Below are positions 1 to 8,207 of a stretch of 46,226 bases of DNA, piece by piece (position 1 is the stretch's first letter; each line of letters opens with the position of its first letter). The notes beneath the pieces were generated by a model. It had not been told where the DNA came from, did not search any database, and saw only the letters and a list, made by a program, of their open reading frames with translations. The position numbers were made by a program, and so were the translations under genes. This DNA is from Caldatribacterium sp964426875 (GTDB lineage Bacteria; Atribacterota; Atribacteria; Atribacterales; Caldatribacteriaceae): the NCBI GenBank assembly GCA_964426875.1, contig CAYRSB010000017.1:1-46226 (forward strand), written 5' to 3'.

Positions 1-56
1 CTATGTGTAAAATCCCCCTACAAGATTTACTGGTTACTAAAGCAGCGTTAAGCCAC

Positions 57-773
57 CTCTAGCTCATTCCTTCTCTGGTGTATCACCTCAGCTTCTTTCG
101 GTTTGTCCATCCACGCCAGGTACTCCACCATGTCCAGATAACGGTGGCCGGTTGCCCAAGCCTCGTCTCTTTCCATGAGCAGGTGCCAATCAGCCTTGAC
201 GCAGCCTCTTCGCTGGAGAAGATACCCACCACCTTCTCCCTGTGTCGGATCTCCCAGTTCAGCTGCTCTGGGGAGTTCGTGGTGCACAGCCACGATCTAG
301 TCGGCTCAGGTAGTGCCATTACCACCATCGCGCCCTCAAAACCGGCCTCTCCACCGCCTTTGGGGCCAGGGTCTCAAACTCCTGCACCACCAACTCCAGA
401 ATCCTCCTTGCTCTTTCTAGATCTGGTGTGTCGAACATGTGGCGCAGGCGAGCATGGATTTTCCCCTACAGCGACTTGAGACATGCTTCCAGTACCTTGC
501 GGATAGAGTGCGCATGAGCTTGCTGCCAGATCACTCCCTGGAAGTGGGTCATAGCAGTGTTCACCAGTTCCTTGTGGTTGTCGGAAACCACCAGGTCAAC
601 ACCCTTTAGCCTGGGGCCTTCAGTCAACCAAAACCCTGAACAACTGACCCCGGGTTCGCTATCGCCGATGGCTAGACCCAAAACCTCCTCCCCACCAGCC
701 GGGCCGGACCATCGTCCCAACAAAACAGCCGTTGCAGAATGTTATCATTCACAGTGACCTGGTAATGGGCCAT
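57..773 (-). pseudogene. IS256 (mutator) family transposase remnant
   Basis: The minus strand starts at 773 with MAHYQVTVND, the usual IS256 N-terminus, behind a GGAGGG ribosome binding site. It then jumps directly to a central part containing LKGVDLVVSDNHKEL (the DDE-region motif before the second Asp) and WQQAHAHSIRKVL. After stops and frame changes the C-terminal parts follow: LNWEIRHREKVVGIFSSE, then GHRYLDM in a different frame. Family members have about 400 residues; only about 240 codons remain, split over at least three frames with an internal deletion. It cannot make an active transposase. I could not identify terminal inverted repeats with confidence. Confidence 0.85.
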
Positions 774-909
774 CCTTAATCCCTCCCGGTAGGCAACTTT
801 TTTATCTACAGAGGGTGGGTGGGCCTTCCTGCTCCTAAACCTACCCCCTTACCCACTACGCCGGGTGCTACTTCCTGGTGGTCGCCTCATTTTTTGCGGT
901 AGTTGCTGC

Positions 910-939
910 TTGACAGAGAAAAAGGCTCTCCCTTATAAT
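910..939 (+). promoter_or_regulatory. Consensus sigma-70 promoter of the sulfur operon
   Basis: TTGACA at 910-915 and TATAAT at 934-939 are both perfect hexamers with 18 bases between them. Transcription should start near 946, about 35 bases before the Rrf2 gene. The AT-rich stretch right after the -10 (942-966) is where an Rrf2 protein would be expected to bind for autoregulation, but no clear palindrome was proven. Confidence 0.85.
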
Positions 940-979
940 TCTACTAAAACGATAAATTTTATAGCTTTTGGAGGAATGG

Positions 980-1423
980 ATGGTGCGCCTCTCCACTCGT
1001 GCCCGTTATGGTTTGAGGTTCATGATTGAACTTGCTCTTTCCCACGGTAAGGGCGGGTTTGTGTTCTTGCGGGACATTGCCAAAAGAGAGGCTATCTCGG
1101 AGAAGTACCTGGGGCAGCTCGTAATACCTTTGCGGTCTGCAGGACTCATATCCTCAAGACGTGGTGCGGAAGGGGGATATCAGCTCTCCCGACCTCCGGA
1201 GTGCGTCACCGTGTGGGAAGTGGTGGAGGCCTTAGAAGGGAAAATATCTCTTGTGGATTGCCTGTGGAACGAGGCAATATGTGAGAGGGTGGCTGGCTGT
1301 GTTGCCCGGGAGGTCTGGAAAAACCTCCAGGACAGCATTGTTTCTACCCTTAAGGGAATAACCCTGGCAGATGTTGTAAAGATGTATCAGGGGAAAACAG
1401 GGGCTTCCGATTACTCTATATGA
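980..1423 (+). CDS. Rrf2 family regulator with candidate Fe-S site (IscR/CymR-like)
   Basis: A 147-residue protein with the Rrf2 winged helix at the N-terminus (LSTRARYGLRFMIELAL, then EKYLGQLVIPLRSAGLI and GGYQLSRPP). Cysteines at about 94, 101 and 107 (C-x6-C-x5-C) sit where IscR and NsrR bind an Fe-S cluster, so it probably senses Fe-S or sulfur status; that function is inferred. ATG at 980 is chosen because GGAGG lies 5 bases upstream; an in-frame TTG at 968 has no site. It is the first gene behind the strong promoter at 910 and is followed after 10 bases by a sulfurtransferase gene, so it likely controls the sulfur operon and itself. Confidence 0.9.
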   Translation: MVRLSTRARYGLRFMIELALSHGKGGFVFLRDIAKREAISEKYLGQLVIPLRSAGLISSRRGAEGGYQLSRPPECVTVWEVVEALEGKISLVDCLWNEAICERVAGCVAREVWKNLQDSIVSTLKGITLADVVKMYQGKTGASDYSI

Positions 1424-1433
1424 GGGAGAGGCC

Positions 1434-2414
1434 ATGAAGGCAATCGGCCTTGTTTCAGGAGGACTGGATAGCTCGATAGCGGTGGCGCTTTTGTGTTCCC
1501 AGGGGATTGAAGTCATAGCTGTGCACTTTGTCAGTCCCTTTTTTGGGGGGAGGGAGTTTCTCCGGGGAGTTATGGAGAGGCTGGGAGCGAGATTTCAAGA
1601 GGTGTATCTGGGGGAAGAGTACCTTGAGATTGTCCGAAGCCCCCGCTTTGGCTATGGGAAGAACCTCAATCCCTGCATCGACTGTAAGGTTCTCATGCTG
1701 CGAAAGGCCAAAGCCCTTATGGAGGAAGAAGGTGCTGGTTTCGTTTTCACGGGGGAGGTCTTGGGTCAGCGCCCTAAGTCGCAAATGCGCGAAACCCTGC
1801 GGCTTATCGAGAAGGAGAGTGGGCTTTCTGGACTTCTCCTCCGTCCCCTCTCGGCAAAGCTTCTCCCACCCACCATGCCCGAGCTTGAAGGGTGGGTGAG
1901 GCGGGAAGAACTCTTGGGTATTGCCGGAAGGGGACGAAAAGAACAGTTTGCCTTGGCGGAGCGTTTCGGCATTGAGGAGTACACAAGCCCTGCAGGGGGG
2001 TGTCTTTTGACGGATCCTCTCTTTTGTCGGAGGCTTTCAGACCTCATAAGATATGGTCCCTTTACATTGGAAGAGGTGGAACTTTTGAAGGTCGGCCGCC
2101 ATTTCCGTCTTGCTCCTTCCTATAAGCTCATCGTGGGTCGGAACGAGAGCGAAAATAGAGTGCTCTTGCAGAAAGCTCGAGAGGAGGACATAATCTTTTT
2201 CCCGCAAGGAGGCAAGGGCCCGGTGGGCCTGGGACGGGGCACGAAGGATCTTGAGCTTCTTGCGATTTCTGCCCGGATCATCGCCTTTTACACTAAGAAT
2301 GGGAAAGACAGGACGGGCGTTGTCGTTCGGGGCGCTCCTTGTGGTTCGTATATTCTTGAGGCGCCGAAGTGCAGCGAAGAGGATCTTGAGTCTTGGCGCA
2401 TCCTTGGGAGGTGA
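1434..2414 (+). CDS. ThiI-like PP-loop tRNA thiolation protein with C-terminal NFACT-R-type domain
   Basis: 326 residues. The N-terminus has the PP-loop ATP site SGGLDSS (8-14). Cysteines C81 and C84 in NPCIDCK and C190 in PAGGCLLTDP are candidates for catalysis or metal binding. This matches the adenylating half of ThiI-like tRNA thiouridine synthases without THUMP or rhodanese domains. Residues from about 215 onward (KLIVGRNESEN, GLGRGTKDLELL) resemble the NFACT-R-type domain known fused to such PP-loop proteins. It probably adenylates a tRNA uridine before sulfur insertion; the exact base is unknown. A good ribosome site (GGGAGAGG) precedes ATG 1434. It shares the operon with MnmA and LarE, which use the same ATP chemistry. 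Confidence 0.8.
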   Translation: MKAIGLVSGGLDSSIAVALLCSQGIEVIAVHFVSPFFGGREFLRGVMERLGARFQEVYLGEEYLEIVRSPRFGYGKNLNPCIDCKVLMLRKAKALMEEEGAGFVFTGEVLGQRPKSQMRETLRLIEKESGLSGLLLRPLSAKLLPPTMPELEGWVRREELLGIAGRGRKEQFALAERFGIEEYTSPAGGCLLTDPLFCRRLSDLIRYGPFTLEEVELLKVGRHFRLAPSYKLIVGRNESENRVLLQKAREEDIIFFPQGGKGPVGLGRGTKDLELLAISARIIAFYTKNGKDRTGVVVRGAPCGSYILEAPKCSEEDLESWRILGR

Positions 2415-2613
2415 ACGGGATGTTGGGAATGGGAACCTGGTTGTGTGCCCCCAGTGTGCTTTGGTTCTCTGGGATGGGGGAGAAGCACTGATACTCTGTC
2501 CTCAGTGTGGTGAGGTTTTCGTCTCGGTGTTGACCTTGGAAAGGGGGGAGGACCAACGCGCATTGCCGATAACATCACCGAGCTTGTCGGAAACACTCCT
2601 CTTGTATACCTGA
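2404..2613 (+). CDS. Possible small zinc-ribbon protein (doubtful reading frame)
   Basis: An open frame encodes VVCPQCALVLWDG and LILCPQCGEVFVSV, two CPQC knuckles 13 residues apart, a convincing zinc-ribbon pattern. The start is unclear. TTG 2404 has no ribosome site, while GGGAGGT at 2407-2413 leads to ATG 2420, which is in another frame and stops after 23 codons. The 3' end overlaps the conserved N-terminus of cysteine synthase by about 58 bases. A small gene is likely, but a one-base error near 2430 may hide its true start. Confidence 0.4.
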   Translation: MGGERDVGNGNLVVCPQCALVLWDGGEALILCPQCGEVFVSVLTLERGEDQRALPITSPSLSETLLLYT

Positions 2614-3467
2614 AAAAGATGGCCAGAGATCTTCCGGCCCAGGTAGTGGCGAAGCTTGAGTTCTTTAATCCCTGCGGGAGCGTCAAGGATAGAATCGCCC
2701 TCTCGATGATCGAGAGAGCCGAAAGAGAGGGAGTCCTTGGTGTTGACTCGGTGGTCGTTGAACCCACAAGCGGCAACACCGGAATAGGCCTGGCCTTTGT
2801 CTGTGCTCAGCGGGGTTATCGCCTTATTCTCACCATGCCCGAGACTGTCTCGGTGGAGCGAAGGAAAATCCTTGCCCGCTTTGGAGCAGAGGTAGTCCTC
2901 ACCCCGGCAGAGAAGGGTATGCGAGGGGCGGTGGAAAAGGCGGAGGAGCTTTGTGCCCAGATTCCCCGTGCTTTCATGCCCCAGCAGTTTAAAAACCCCG
3001 CCAATCCTAAAATTCACCGGGAAACCACGGCGGAGGAGATCTGGCGGGATACCGATGGAACAGTGGATATCGTGGTGGCAGGGGTGGGCACGGGGGGTAC
3101 CATCACCGGAGTGGCCGAGGTGATTAAAAAGCGAAAACCCACCTTCCAGGCTATTGCCGTTGAGCCGGCCCGTTCTCCAGTCCTCTCAGGAGGCCAGCCG
3201 GGGCAACACAAGATTCAGGGAATCGGAGCGGGCTTTGTGCCCGAGGTCCTCCGCCTGGAGCTTGTGGACGAAATCATACAGGTGCAGGATGAAGATGCTT
3301 TCGCTGCTGCAGAACGTCTGGCGAAGGAAGAAGGCATTCTGGTGGGGATTTCTTCTGGGGCCGCTGTCTGGGCAGCTTTGGAGGTAGCCAAAAGACCGGA
3401 GAATGCTGGGAAGCTCATCGTAGTCATTCTCCCTGATACCGGAGAGAGGTATCTCTCGATATGGTAG
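2556..3467 (+). CDS. cysK: Cysteine synthase (O-acetylserine sulfhydrylase)
   Basis: Makes cysteine from O-acetylserine and sulfide with PLP. PLP lysine in NPCGSVKDR (K44 from the chosen start), substrate loop TSGNTG (71-76), phosphate-binding GTGGTITG and C-terminal SSGAAVWAAL are all present. Family members begin M-RIADNITELVGNTPLV; here that exact stretch is open in frame but the first codon is ACG (2556), 4 bases after GGGGGGAGG. The next ATG (2619) has no ribosome site and would remove the conserved GNTPLV strand. I therefore start at ACG, or ATT at 2562. Either a rare start codon or a T-to-C change or error is involved. About 303 residues, normal length. The stop overlaps larE. Confidence 0.85.
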   Translation, partial: TRIADNITELVGNTPLVYLKKMARDLPAQVVAKLEFFNPCGSVKDRIALSMIERAEREGVLGVDSVVVEPTSGNTGIGLAFVCAQRGYRLILTMPETVSVERRKILARFGAEVVLTPAEKGMRGAVEKAEELCAQIPRAFMPQQFKNPANPKIHRETTAEEIWRDTDGTVDIVVAGVGTGGTITGVAEVIKKRKPTFQAIAVEPARSPVLSGGQPGQHKIQGIGAGFVPEVLRLELVDEIIQVQDEDAFAAAERLAKEEGILVGISSGAAVWAALEVAKRPENAGKLIVVILPDTGERYLSIW

Positions 3468-4252
3468 GGAAGCTTAAGAAGCTTGGAGAACGCCTCTTTT
3501 CTCTTGGGGAGGTTGTTGTGGCCTATTCGGGGGGAGTGGACTCTACCTTTCTTTTGTGGTTCGCTCAAAAGACCTTGGGGAGGAAGGCCTGCGGGGTGCT
3601 CCTTGATATGGCCTTGCTTCCCCGTCACAAAAAGCAAGAGGCCCTCCAGGTGGCGCAGAATCTGGGTCTTGGGGTGAGGGTTGTACCTTTCGATGTCTGG
3701 GAGAGAGAAGAAATTGTAGCCAATAGCCCAAAAAGGTGCTATTTCTGTAAGAAGTCGCTCTTTGGTTACCTCAGGGAAGAGGTGGGGGATATTCCCATCG
3801 CAGACGGCACAAACCTTACCGACACGGAGGAAGACCGCCCAGGTGTCTTGGCCCTGGAGGAACTGGGGATTCTCTCTCCCCTCCGGGACGTGGGGTTGAC
3901 CAAGGAAGAGATTCGGAAGTTCTCTCGGGATTTTGGCCTTCCCACCTGGAACAGGCCCTCTTTTTCGTGTCTTGCCACCCGTGTTCCTTGGGGGGTAAGG
4001 TTAGACCCTGATGTCCTGGAGCGAATAGAGCACCTAGAACATTTCCTTGAGGAGCTGGGTTTTTCTGGTTTCCGGGTGCGCCATCATGGGAATGTGGCCC
4101 GTTTAGAGTTTGATGAAGGAGATTTTTCAAGGGTTATTGCCTCTCCGGTACGGGAGAGAATCGTGGCGGAGTTCCGTACTCGAGGGTACGATTTCGTTAC
4201 TCTCGATCTTTCCGGATATCAGAGGGGGAGCGTGCATCGCTCCCATGCCTAA
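3461..4252 (+). CDS. larE: LarE-type ATP-dependent sulfur transferase, three-cysteine form
   Basis: 263 residues with PP-loop SGGVDS (23-28), RCYFCKK (C93, C96) and RPSFSCLATR (C170). LarE adenylates and sulfurates the pyridinium carboxylate precursor of the nickel-pincer cofactor of lactate racemase. Single-cysteine LarE sacrifices its own sulfur; three-cysteine forms are known to carry a 4Fe-4S cluster that passes on sulfur catalytically. This protein has the three-cysteine pattern. larA, larB and larC are not in the window, so the substrate could differ. The start codon overlaps the cysK stop by 7 bases, so translation is probably coupled. Confidence 0.85.
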   Translation: MVGKLKKLGERLFSLGEVVVAYSGGVDSTFLLWFAQKTLGRKACGVLLDMALLPRHKKQEALQVAQNLGLGVRVVPFDVWEREEIVANSPKRCYFCKKSLFGYLREEVGDIPIADGTNLTDTEEDRPGVLALEELGILSPLRDVGLTKEEIRKFSRDFGLPTWNRPSFSCLATRVPWGVRLDPDVLERIEHLEHFLEELGFSGFRVRHHGNVARLEFDEGDFSRVIASPVRERIVAEFRTRGYDFVTLDLSGYQRGSVHRSHA

Positions 4253-5366
4253 GCGAGTTCTTGTGGCCATGAGTGGAGGAGTGGACTCCTCTGTCGCCTG
4301 TCTTTTGCTCAAGAAGGCAGGTTTTGAGGTTGCCGGAGTCACCATGTGTTTGGGGGAGAAAGGTGGAGAGGCCCGCTGTTGTGGTGTGCATGCGGTAGAG
4401 GACGCCGCTTCGGTGTGCCTAAAGCTGGGGATACCGCACTTTGTTCTCGACTTTTCGCAAGAAATGGAGAACGTCGTTATTGCCAACTTCGTGGAGGAAT
4501 ACCGAAGGGGGAGGACCCCTAACCCCTGTGTTCTCTGTAATCGCCATCTTAAGTTTGGGAAACTCCTGACCCATGCCCTGAGTGCAGGCTTTGACTTTCT
4601 CGCCACTGGCCACTATGCCATCCTGGAAGGGACAGGGGATAAATACCGCATGAGACGCCCAAAGGATCGGGCGAAAGACCAAACGTATTTCCTCTGGGCA
4701 ATTCCTCAAGAAGTGCTTCCTCGCCTTCTTTTTCCTCTTGGGGAATATACCAAAGAGGAGGTACGCCGAATGGCAAAAGAAGCGGGGCTCCTCGTAGCTG
4801 AAAAGCCCCAGAGTCAGGACCTCTGTTTCGTTCCCGGGGGGAAGTATCAGGAGTTTCTGAAGAAACACCTGGGGGAAGGAAGGTCTGGAAACATTGTGAA
4901 TGGAAAGGGGCGAGTTTTAGGAAGGCATCAGGGGGTTTTTCGTTACACTGTGGGGCAGAGGAGGGGGCTCGGGATTTCATCTTCTCATCCTCTCTACGTC
5001 GTGGCCATCCGTCCCGAGAGCAACGAAGTTGTGGTTGGAGAACGAGAAGCTCTCTTAAGCCGGGGGCTGCGGGCCCGATACACCAATTGGTTCTCAGAAG
5101 AAGTTCCTCACAGAGCCCTGGCCCAGGTTCGTTACCGGCATCGCCCTCGGCCATGTCGTGTAAAGGTGGAAGGAGAGGGAACCGTGGAGGTGCTCTTTGA
5201 AGAGCCGGTGGAGATGGTTACCCCTGGACAGTCGGTGGTATTCTACCAAGGGGATGTCCTTTTGGGAGGGGGCATTATTGAGGAGGCCATAAGAGATGGA
5301 CGTGAGGAAGAAAATCGAGGAGCTCAAGAAAAAGAAGAACGCTGTCATCCTTGCTCACAACTATGA
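4245..5366 (+). CDS. mnmA: tRNA-specific 2-thiouridylase MnmA
   Basis: Installs 2-thiouridine at the wobble base of Glu, Gln and Lys tRNAs. From ATG 4245 (373 residues): PP-loop SGGVDSS (10-16), nucleophile C95 in TPNPCVLCN, DQTYFLW (145-151), second catalytic cysteine C194 in SQDLCFVPGG, and the GQRRGLGI motif of the central domain. The start overlaps the end of larE by 8 bases. The C-terminal tail (EEENRGAQEKEE) overlaps nadA by 71 bases in another frame. Cysteine desulfurase, the usual sulfur donor, is not encoded nearby. Confidence 0.95.
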   Translation: MPKRVLVAMSGGVDSSVACLLLKKAGFEVAGVTMCLGEKGGEARCCGVHAVEDAASVCLKLGIPHFVLDFSQEMENVVIANFVEEYRRGRTPNPCVLCNRHLKFGKLLTHALSAGFDFLATGHYAILEGTGDKYRMRRPKDRAKDQTYFLWAIPQEVLPRLLFPLGEYTKEEVRRMAKEAGLLVAEKPQSQDLCFVPGGKYQEFLKKHLGEGRSGNIVNGKGRVLGRHQGVFRYTVGQRRGLGISSSHPLYVVAIRPESNEVVVGEREALLSRGLRARYTNWFSEEVPHRALAQVRYRHRPRPCRVKVEGEGTVEVLFEEPVEMVTPGQSVVFYQGDVLLGGGIIEEAIRDGREEENRGAQEKEERCHPCSQL

Positions 5367-6204
5367 GCTTCCCGAGATCCAGGAAGTAGCTGATTTTGTG
5401 GGCGATTCTCTGGGATTGAGCATGGCTGCAGCACAGACCCCTTGTGACATCATTGTCTTCTGTGGGGTGTACTTCATGGCCGAGACGGCCAAAATCCTCT
5501 CCCCCACGAAGAAGGTCCTTATTCCTGATCCCGAGGCTACCTGTCCTATGGCCGACATGCTCTCGGTGGAGGATTTGCGAAAGCTTAAGGGAGAGCACCC
5601 CCAAGCCCGGGTCCTCTGCTATGTGAATACCTATGCTTCGGTGAAAGCCGAATGTGACCTGGTCTGTACTTCGGCGAATGCCCAGAAGATAGTGGAGAGG
5701 GGATTCGGAGAAGACGAGGAGATCATCTTCGTCCCCGACCAGTACCTTGCTCGTTATGTAGCCTCCCTCACCAGGAGGTGCTTCGTTCTCTTTCCCGGGT
5801 ACTGCCCGGTTCATGTGGCCATAACTGAAGACCACATTTTGCAGGCTAAAGAACTACACCCCCAAGCCCTTGTTTTGGCCCATCCGGAGTGTCGACCGGA
5901 GGTCTTGCGCCATGCCGATGCAGTGCTGTCGACTGAGGGAATGTGTCGCTACGTGCGATCTTCACCTCATCGGGAGTTTGTCATTGCTACCGAAGTGGGT
6001 ATCATCGCCCGCATGAAGAAAGAGAACCCCGAGAAAGAGTTTTACCCGGCCTTTGAAGGAGCTCTCTGCGAAAACATGAAAAAGATTACCCTCGACAAGC
6101 TCCTCGCCTCCTTGGAGGAAGAGATCCACGAAGTCCTTCTCCCTGAGGAGGTCATTGAGAGAGCCCGACGCTCGGTGGAGCGAATGCTTGCCCTTTCAAG
6201 GTGA
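5296..6204 (+). CDS. nadA: Quinolinate synthase A
   Basis: Condenses iminoaspartate with dihydroxyacetone phosphate to quinolinate for NAD synthesis. 302 residues with the three cluster cysteines of the family: C83 (PDPEATCPMAD), C170 (FPGYCPVH) and C257 (EGALCENM). These positions nearly equal those of the Thermotoga enzyme. Also seen: ILAHNYELPEIQ and TEVGII. nadB and nadC are absent, so NadA seems placed here as an Fe-S client of the sulfur operon. Its stop lies inside the end of the convergent gene (9-base overlap), leaving no room for a terminator. Confidence 0.95.
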   Translation: MDVRKKIEELKKKKNAVILAHNYELPEIQEVADFVGDSLGLSMAAAQTPCDIIVFCGVYFMAETAKILSPTKKVLIPDPEATCPMADMLSVEDLRKLKGEHPQARVLCYVNTYASVKAECDLVCTSANAQKIVERGFGEDEEIIFVPDQYLARYVASLTRRCFVLFPGYCPVHVAITEDHILQAKELHPQALVLAHPECRPEVLRHADAVLSTEGMCRYVRSSPHREFVIATEVGIIARMKKENPEKEFYPAFEGALCENMKKITLDKLLASLEEEIHEVLLPEEVIERARRSVERMLALSR

Positions 6205-8127
6205 GAGCATCGAGAGACGGCGGAGGGCTGCTTCGAGGATGCGCCGGAGCATGTTGCTATAGGAGAGACCGGCGTATCGGGCCATAGAGGCCAGGTGTCC
6301 GTCCCAACACCATCCGGGATTGGGATTGACCTCAAGGAGATAGGGGTTGCCTTCCTCATCGAGACGCCAATCAAATCGGGCATAATCCCGACAAGCCAGA
6401 CGCCTGAAGAGCTTTAGCGACCACTCCACAATTTTCCCCTTCACCTCTTCGGGAAGGCAAGCAGGGATAGATTTCACCACTCCGTAGGGGGATTGGGGCA
6501 GCCACTTTGCCTCAAACCCGCAGATGGGTGGAAGCCCGGGAGGAAGGGCGCTGTAGTCCTCCTCAGTTAGGGGAAGTACTTCATAGTGTTCGGGAGGGTT
6601 ACCAATGATGCCGCAGCTTAGGTCTTTTCCGGGGAGGAACTTTTCCACGAGAACAGGCTTATCGTAGCCAAAGCGTGCCCGAACGTCTGCTATTGCCTCT
6701 ATGAAGTCCTCCATGTTTGTAGCCACGCTTTTTTCGGTGATTCCAAAGCTCGAGTCCCCGAAGTTTGGCTTGACGATGACCGGAAAGGGGAAGGGTAACT
6801 GAAAAGCAAAGTCTCCTGGCTCTACAAGGAAGGCACAAGGGGTGGGAATGCCGAGTTCTCCGGCTACTCCCCGCACAAGGGACTTGTCAAAGCAGTGAGC
6901 AAGACACTGGGGACGAGCGCCGGTATAGGGAAGGCCAAGAATCTCAAGAAGGGCGGGAACGTGAAGCTCTTTCTGGGGGTCGTTGAATAATCCTTCGTCA
7001 CAGAGATTGAAAACGAGGTCGACCTTCCCCCGCAACCTCATGAGTTCGGGAACCAGCTTTCGGTGGTCGTCAAGGTAGAGAAAAGAGAACCCCCGGAGCT
7101 CTTCCAGGGCCTTCTTGAGCTCGCTCAAGGTGTAGAAGTCATCCTCATCGAAAGAAGCTCCCGGCTTCACCGGGTCGGCAAGACGGGGGTCTCCAAGGAC
7201 CACTGCCACACGAAACACCGATACCTTCCGAGGTTTCAAGGGAGAGAATTCCTTGAAGGCCTTGGCATATACCAGGAGGCGTTCTTCCATCATTCCCAGG
7301 TCCTGGGCACGCTTTGACTCGGTGCTCTCCTTGCCACAGAAGGTTATTTCCCCGAATCCCGCTTTTTTGAGGAGCCCTTCCAGGTCTTTTTGGGAATAGA
7401 GCCTTTCGGCGTAGAATTGGTCTACGATGACCCCCTTCTCCACGTGGGTAACGATTTCTCGGGAGACGAGGCGAGTACCGTCAGCAGAAAGAGACCTCTC
7501 CCGGACTACAAACTCTTTCTTGCTGATCCATTCCCAGGAGCGGGGCTTGTAGTGCTTTTGTACGTATTCCCCATCAGCGACGTCAATGAAAATTTTCCCC
7601 CCCGGCTTGAGGACCCTCAATGCCTCTTCGAGGACGCGGAGGTCGTCTTCCGGGCTCTCAAAGTATCCAAAGCTATTTCCTAAAATGAGAACGGCATCAA
7701 AGGTACAATTCTCATAGGGAAGTTTTCGGGCATCCCCCTCTTTGAACTGAACGGCAAGACCTTCTTTACGCGCTGAGGTTCTGGCTCTTTGGATGAGAGA
7801 GCGGGAGCGGTCGAGGCCAAAAACGCGGGTGAACCCCCTTCTTGCAAGTTCCAGAGAATGCCTTCCGTGCCCACAACAGAGGTCGAGAATGGTGTCTTGA
7901 GGGGTGAGGGAGAGGATCTTGGTGAAGAAATCTACCTCTTTTCTGGTGATTTCAAGGTCCTCCACCACATCTCCATCGGTCTTGAGGTAGAGGGAAGTGA
8001 AGAGACGTTGCCACCAGTCGGGCGGGACGTGCTTTTCAAGGTTTTCCACCGGTCCCAGGGAACGCAAAGGACGGGAATGGCCATTTCGAGAAGACTTCAC
8101 CCGACTTCCACCAGGCTCCTCTTTCAT
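6196..8127 (-). CDS. SAM methyltransferase fused to D-Ala-D-Ala-ligase-like ATP-grasp enzyme
   Basis: 643 residues in two domains. Residues about 60-290 form a class I methyltransferase: SAM loop DLCCGHGRHS (82-91), acidic GLD (104-106), and FDAVLILGNSFGY followed by LKPGGKIF. Residues about 305-640 form an ATP-grasp ligase close to D-Ala-D-Ala ligase: VFNLCDEGLF, LLEILGLPYTGARP, ATP lysine in VIVKPNFGDSSFGI (K453), and magnesium ligands in YLLEVNPNPG (E599, N601). Both active sites look intact. The natural substrate is unknown; it may join and methylate an amino-acid-derived metabolite or act in cell-wall chemistry. GGAGGG 8 bases before ATG 8127 supports the start. It is a single gene, not clearly in an operon. 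Confidence 0.85.
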   Translation of the reverse strand: MKEEPGGSRVKSSRNGHSRPLRSLGPVENLEKHVPPDWWQRLFTSLYLKTDGDVVEDLEITRKEVDFFTKILSLTPQDTILDLCCGHGRHSLELARRGFTRVFGLDRSRSLIQRARTSARKEGLAVQFKEGDARKLPYENCTFDAVLILGNSFGYFESPEDDLRVLEEALRVLKPGGKIFIDVADGEYVQKHYKPRSWEWISKKEFVVRERSLSADGTRLVSREIVTHVEKGVIVDQFYAERLYSQKDLEGLLKKAGFGEITFCGKESTESKRAQDLGMMEERLLVYAKAFKEFSPLKPRKVSVFRVAVVLGDPRLADPVKPGASFDEDDFYTLSELKKALEELRGFSFLYLDDHRKLVPELMRLRGKVDLVFNLCDEGLFNDPQKELHVPALLEILGLPYTGARPQCLAHCFDKSLVRGVAGELGIPTPCAFLVEPGDFAFQLPFPFPVIVKPNFGDSSFGITEKSVATNMEDFIEAIADVRARFGYDKPVLVEKFLPGKDLSCGIIGNPPEHYEVLPLTEEDYSALPPGLPPICGFEAKWLPQSPYGVVKSIPACLPEEVKGKIVEWSLKLFRRLACRDYARFDWRLDEEGNPYLLEVNPNPGWCWDGHLASMARYAGLSYSNMLRRILEAALRRLSMLSP

Positions 8128-8207
8128 CGAGAATCCCTCCAGGGATAACGTTTGAACACCATTATATCCCTGAAGGGAGAAAGAAGAGCCATGGGGGAGA
8201 AAAAAAC

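Noticed and set aside
78..757. Plus-strand open frames over the IS256 remnant
   Set aside because: They are reverse-strand shadows of the transposase; none has a ribosome site or family features.
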